Assembly (NCBI GenBank): GCA_013298675.1
Contig: JAAFIJ010000026.1
Span: forward strand, 1-16,001
Length of the DNA: 16,001 nt
Direction: 5' to 3'
Source of the DNA: Rhodobacterales bacterium
GTDB taxonomy: Bacteria; Pseudomonadota; Alphaproteobacteria; Rhodobacterales; Rhodobacteraceae
Shown in pieces: positions 13,954 to 16,001 of the stretch. Positions within the stretch are counted from its first letter, which is position 1, and the number at the start of each line of letters is the position of its first letter. The notes under the pieces were generated by a model that saw nothing but the letters and a program-made list of their open reading frames with translations, was not told the origin of the DNA and did no database searches. The position numbers were made by a program, and so were the translations under genes.

Positions 13954-14424
13954 ATGACCCTTTTGGATACCGAGCTTTTCATCACCCGCCTGATCAACGC
14001 GCCGCCAAGCGCGGTGTGGCAAGCGTGGAGCAGGGCCGATCTGCTGATCAAATGGTGGATCCCCGCGCCGATGGAATGCAAGGTCATCAAACTCGATTTG
14101 CGGCCCGGTGGCGGGTTCGAGACGCAAATGCGCCAAGGCGACGATGCGTTTTCACCGCATGTTGAAGGCTGTTTTCTGGATGTCGCCCCGAACCAGCGTT
14201 TGGTCTGGACCACCTGTCTTGGGGACGGTTGGCGGCCGCTAGAACCTTGGTTGGCCCTGACCGCCGAGATCACCTTTACGGCAGAGGGGTCGGGCACCCG
14301 CTATAGCTGTTTGGTCAAACACAAGACAGCCGCAGACAGCAAAAAGCACGCGGATCTTGGCTTTGCTGACGGGTGGGGCCAAACGATTGATCAACTGGCG
14401 GTCCTTGTGTCACAGCAGGCGTAA
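13954..14424 (+). CDS. AHSA1-like SRPBCC (START-fold) protein
   Basis: This is a 156-residue single-domain protein of the SRPBCC superfamily, AHSA1/Aha1-C branch. The typical opening is LFITRLINAPPSAVWQAW (8-25), with an aromatic cluster LIKWWIPAP (31-39), then LDLRPGGGFET (47-57), HVEGCFLDVAPNQRLVWT (69-86) and the C-terminal helix GWGQTIDQLAVLV (140-152). The fold makes a hydrophobic pocket; the ligand is unknown and the bacterial members are mostly uncharacterised. The ATG at 13954 has AAGGA upstream, while the frame back to 13813 runs through promoter-like sequence and lacks protein character. It is divergent from the RibD-C reductase and convergent with the LacI-family gene, seven bases away. 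Confidence 0.9.
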   Translation: MTLLDTELFITRLINAPPSAVWQAWSRADLLIKWWIPAPMECKVIKLDLRPGGGFETQMRQGDDAFSPHVEGCFLDVAPNQRLVWTTCLGDGWRPLEPWLALTAEITFTAEGSGTRYSCLVKHKTAADSKKHADLGFADGWGQTIDQLAVLVSQQA

Positions 14425-14431
14425 TTCCCGG

Positions 14432-15442
14432 TCAAACACCTGCCGGGGGCAGCGGGCGCAAAGTTGCCCGCTCGACAATCCGGCAGGGCAAAATGCGGGC
14501 TTCAGGCAAACGGCTGGGGTCGGCAAGAGTCGCCAGCATCAAATCCACCGACAGGCGGATCATCGCATCAAAGGGTTGGTGGATGGTGGTTAGGTTGATA
14601 TTGGCCCAGCCCGCCATTTCCATATCGTTCAGACCAATCAGGCCAAGGTCTTGTGGCACCCGCAACCCCGCCTCTGTCGCGGCAGACAACGCACCAATCG
14701 ACAAGACATCATCGGCGCAGAAATAGGCCTCTGCCGGATGGTGGTTCAACAAACGTGCCATTTCGGACCGGCCCGCTTCGAACCGGTAAGCACCGGCAAA
14801 ACTGATAGTCGCTGTGACCTCTGCGTGACGGCTGGTCACGGCAAGGAACCCCTCCATCCGGTCTTGGGTCGTGCTGGCACCTTCTGGGCCGCCCATAAAC
14901 CCCAAGCGAGTGTAGCCGCGCGCGATCAGCGTTTGGGCGGCCAAACGCCCGGCCTGAATGTTATCAATCCCCACAACATTCACATCGCGCGCAGGACCTG
15001 CACGGCCAAAGGCATGCACCACGGGGATCCCCGCCGCGACAAACGCAGCAGCGAAACCGTCTGGCAGCTCTGACGAGGCAACGATGACCGCATCGACCGA
15101 ATAGGACCGCAACAATTGCACCGACCGCGCAGGATCGGTTTCTTCCGACAGGTTCACCAGCAATGGTCGCAGTCCCTGCTCTTGCAGCCCTTTGGTGAAT
15201 TGATCAAAGATTTGCAGAAACACAGGGTTGTGAAAGTTGTTCGACACAAGCCCGATCAACTTGGTACGGCGGGTGGTCAGACTAGACGCGAGCATATTAG
15301 GGCTATAGCCCAATTCGGCCGCCGCAAGTTCGACCTTGGTGCGCGTCTTGGCTGACACTGACGCACCGGGGGTAAAGCTGCGCGACACGGCTGCGCGCGA
15401 CACCCCGGCGCGCTCCGCCACGTCTTTCAAGGTTATCGCCAT
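14432..15442 (-). CDS. LacI-family transcriptional regulator
   Basis: This 336-residue repressor has the family layout: HTH at 4-23 (TLKDVAERAGVSRAAVSRSF), hinge helix region NMLASSL (49-55), and a periplasmic-binding-protein-like ligand domain from about 62 to the end. Signature stretches are KLIGLVSNNFHNPVF (61-75), VVGIDNIQAGRLAAQTL (156-172), GFMGGPEGASTTQDRMEGF (181-199) and FCADDVLSIGALSAA (241-255). Three in-frame ATGs compete (15469, 15457, 15442); the last has GGGGA close upstream and gives the usual short leader before the HTH. It lies within about 4.5 kb of the perfect LacI-type palindrome at 9987-10004 and is probably the repressor of the sugar/inositol operons, with a pathway sugar as inducer. 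No matching palindrome is seen upstream of itself. Confidence 0.93.
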   Translation of the reverse strand: MAITLKDVAERAGVSRAAVSRSFTPGASVSAKTRTKVELAAAELGYSPNMLASSLTTRRTKLIGLVSNNFHNPVFLQIFDQFTKGLQEQGLRPLLVNLSEETDPARSVQLLRSYSVDAVIVASSELPDGFAAAFVAAGIPVVHAFGRAGPARDVNVVGIDNIQAGRLAAQTLIARGYTRLGFMGGPEGASTTQDRMEGFLAVTSRHAEVTATISFAGAYRFEAGRSEMARLLNHHPAEAYFCADDVLSIGALSAATEAGLRVPQDLGLIGLNDMEMAGWANINLTTIHQPFDAMIRLSVDLMLATLADPSRLPEARILPCRIVERATLRPLPPAGV

Positions 15443-15521
15443 CTGTCCCCGCTGCATATCCGCGCCCATAACTTAGGGCGGTTCAGATTCTGATGGTACC
15501 GCAAATCAGCGCAAGGCCAAA

Positions 15522-16001
15522 TCAGGCGCGCAGGCTGACGACAGCAACGCCCAGGGTTTCCAACACCTTTGCCTCTATCTGCGCCGCGTCCATACCTGCC
15601 GATTGATACATCGCCTCGGGTGAAGCGTGGTCGATAAAGGTATCTGGCAAAACCATGGATCGGAACTTCAACCCATGATCAAAGATGCCTTCGTCTGCCA
15701 ACAACTGTGCGACGTGGCTGCCAAAACCGCCGATCGCGCCCTCTTCAATCGTGATCAGCGCCTCATGGCTGCGGGCCAGAGACAAGATCATCTCGCGGTC
15801 CAGAGGTTTGGCAAAGCGGGCGTCGGCGATCGTGGGGGTCAGACCGCGCGCCTCTAGCGCCTCGGCCGCCTTTAGCACCTCTGCCAAACGGGTGCCAAAG
15901 GACAGGATCGCGACCCTGCTGCCTTGGCGGATCATGCGGCCTTTTCCAATCTCCAACGGAACGCCACGCGCGGGCATTTCCACGCCCATGCCTTCGCCGC
16001 G
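15522..16001 (-). CDS. dxs: 1-deoxy-D-xylulose-5-phosphate synthase, C-terminal part (cut by window edge)
   Basis: The last 159 residues of DXS are present; the enzyme condenses pyruvate and glyceraldehyde 3-phosphate in the first step of the MEP isoprenoid pathway using thiamine diphosphate. The visible part begins RGEG-MGVEMP, as expected at the end of the central pyrimidine-binding domain. The transketolase C-terminal domain continues with GSRVAILSFGTRLAEVLKAA, ADARFAKPLDREMI (59-72), LITIEEGAIGGFGSHVAQLL (82-101) and VLPDTFIDHASPEAMY. The frame is open to the window edge, so the gene is incomplete only because of the cut. It is on the same strand as the LacI-family gene but more than 75 bases away and not obviously linked in function. 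Confidence 0.92.
   Translation of the reverse strand, partial: RGEGMGVEMPARGVPLEIGKGRMIRQGSRVAILSFGTRLAEVLKAAEALEARGLTPTIADARFAKPLDREMILSLARSHEALITIEEGAIGGFGSHVAQLLADEGIFDHGLKFRSMVLPDTFIDHASPEAMYQSAGMDAAQIEAKVLETLGVAVVSLRA

Noticed and set aside
14427..14447. CCCGG/CCGGG inverted repeat at the end of the SRPBCC and LacI-family genes as a terminator
   Set aside because: The stem has only five pairs with an 11-base loop and no T-run, and it lies largely within the LacI-family coding sequence.
15480..15515. GGTACC-centred inverted sequence upstream of the LacI-family gene as a second copy of its operator
   Set aside because: Beyond the six central bases the arms do not match each other, and they share only a CGCAAAT-like half with the 9987-10004 palindrome.
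1..16001. CRISPR arrays, insertion sequences, integrases, rRNA or prophage genes
   Set aside because: No regularly spaced long repeats, transposase or integrase-like proteins, or structural RNA signatures were seen on either strand.

Overview
The window looks like chromosome from an alphaproteobacterium, most likely of the Rhodobacterales (Roseobacter group). The basis is moderately GC-rich coding DNA with G/C-ending codons, short intergenic gaps, and protein types familiar from that group: a YafY/WYL regulator next to a GST, a 95-residue HU, AMP nucleosidase, and a DXS C-terminus of alphaproteobacterial type. This is a judgement from protein flavour; no database search was possible.

Layout. 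(1) 1-2335: a leftward YafY-type regulator, a rightward glutathione S-transferase, and a small SUKH/SMI1-KNR4-like gene with foreign-looking codon use. The SUKH gene lies between two copies of one hairpin repeat; the right copy is the terminator of hup. (2) 2335-5262: hup (HU) and amn (AMP nucleosidase) leftward, and an atypical SDR/epimerase rightward that ends in a strong hairpin. (3) 5263-5604: about 340 bases without a credible gene, holding a hairpin, a cluster of short direct repeats and a palindrome just upstream of the next regulator. (4) 5605-7291: an XRE-cupin regulator whose end overlaps the start of a VOC-plus-two-cupin fusion protein. (5) 7298-13202: a sugar/cyclitol catabolic locus of two divergent operons, iolC-iolB-class II aldolase leftward and Gfo/Idh/MocA dehydrogenase - TIM-barrel (IolE/IolI-like) - second Gfo/Idh/MocA dehydrogenase rightward. 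They share a 93-base intergenic region centred on a perfect 18-base LacI-type palindrome. (6) 13234-14424: a divergent pair, RibD-C/DHFR-like reductase and AHSA1/SRPBCC protein. (7) 14432-15442: a LacI-family regulator, the natural candidate reader of the 9987-10004 palindrome. (8) 15522-16001: the 3' end of dxs, cut by the window edge.

How the genes fit together. By family knowledge, the dehydrogenases would oxidise an inositol isomer or related sugar and the TIM-barrel enzyme would dehydrate or isomerise the keto product. IolB then makes 5-dehydro-2-deoxygluconate, IolC phosphorylates it, and the aldolase cleaves it to DHAP and malonate semialdehyde. The steps for IolD (ring-opening hydrolase), IolA (semialdehyde dehydrogenase) and an uptake system are absent here, so they lie elsewhere or the pathway is a variant. 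The XRE-cupin/VOC-bicupin pair next to the aldolase has no obvious place in the textbook pathway and is the most interesting uncharacterised unit, followed by the repeat-bounded SUKH cassette.
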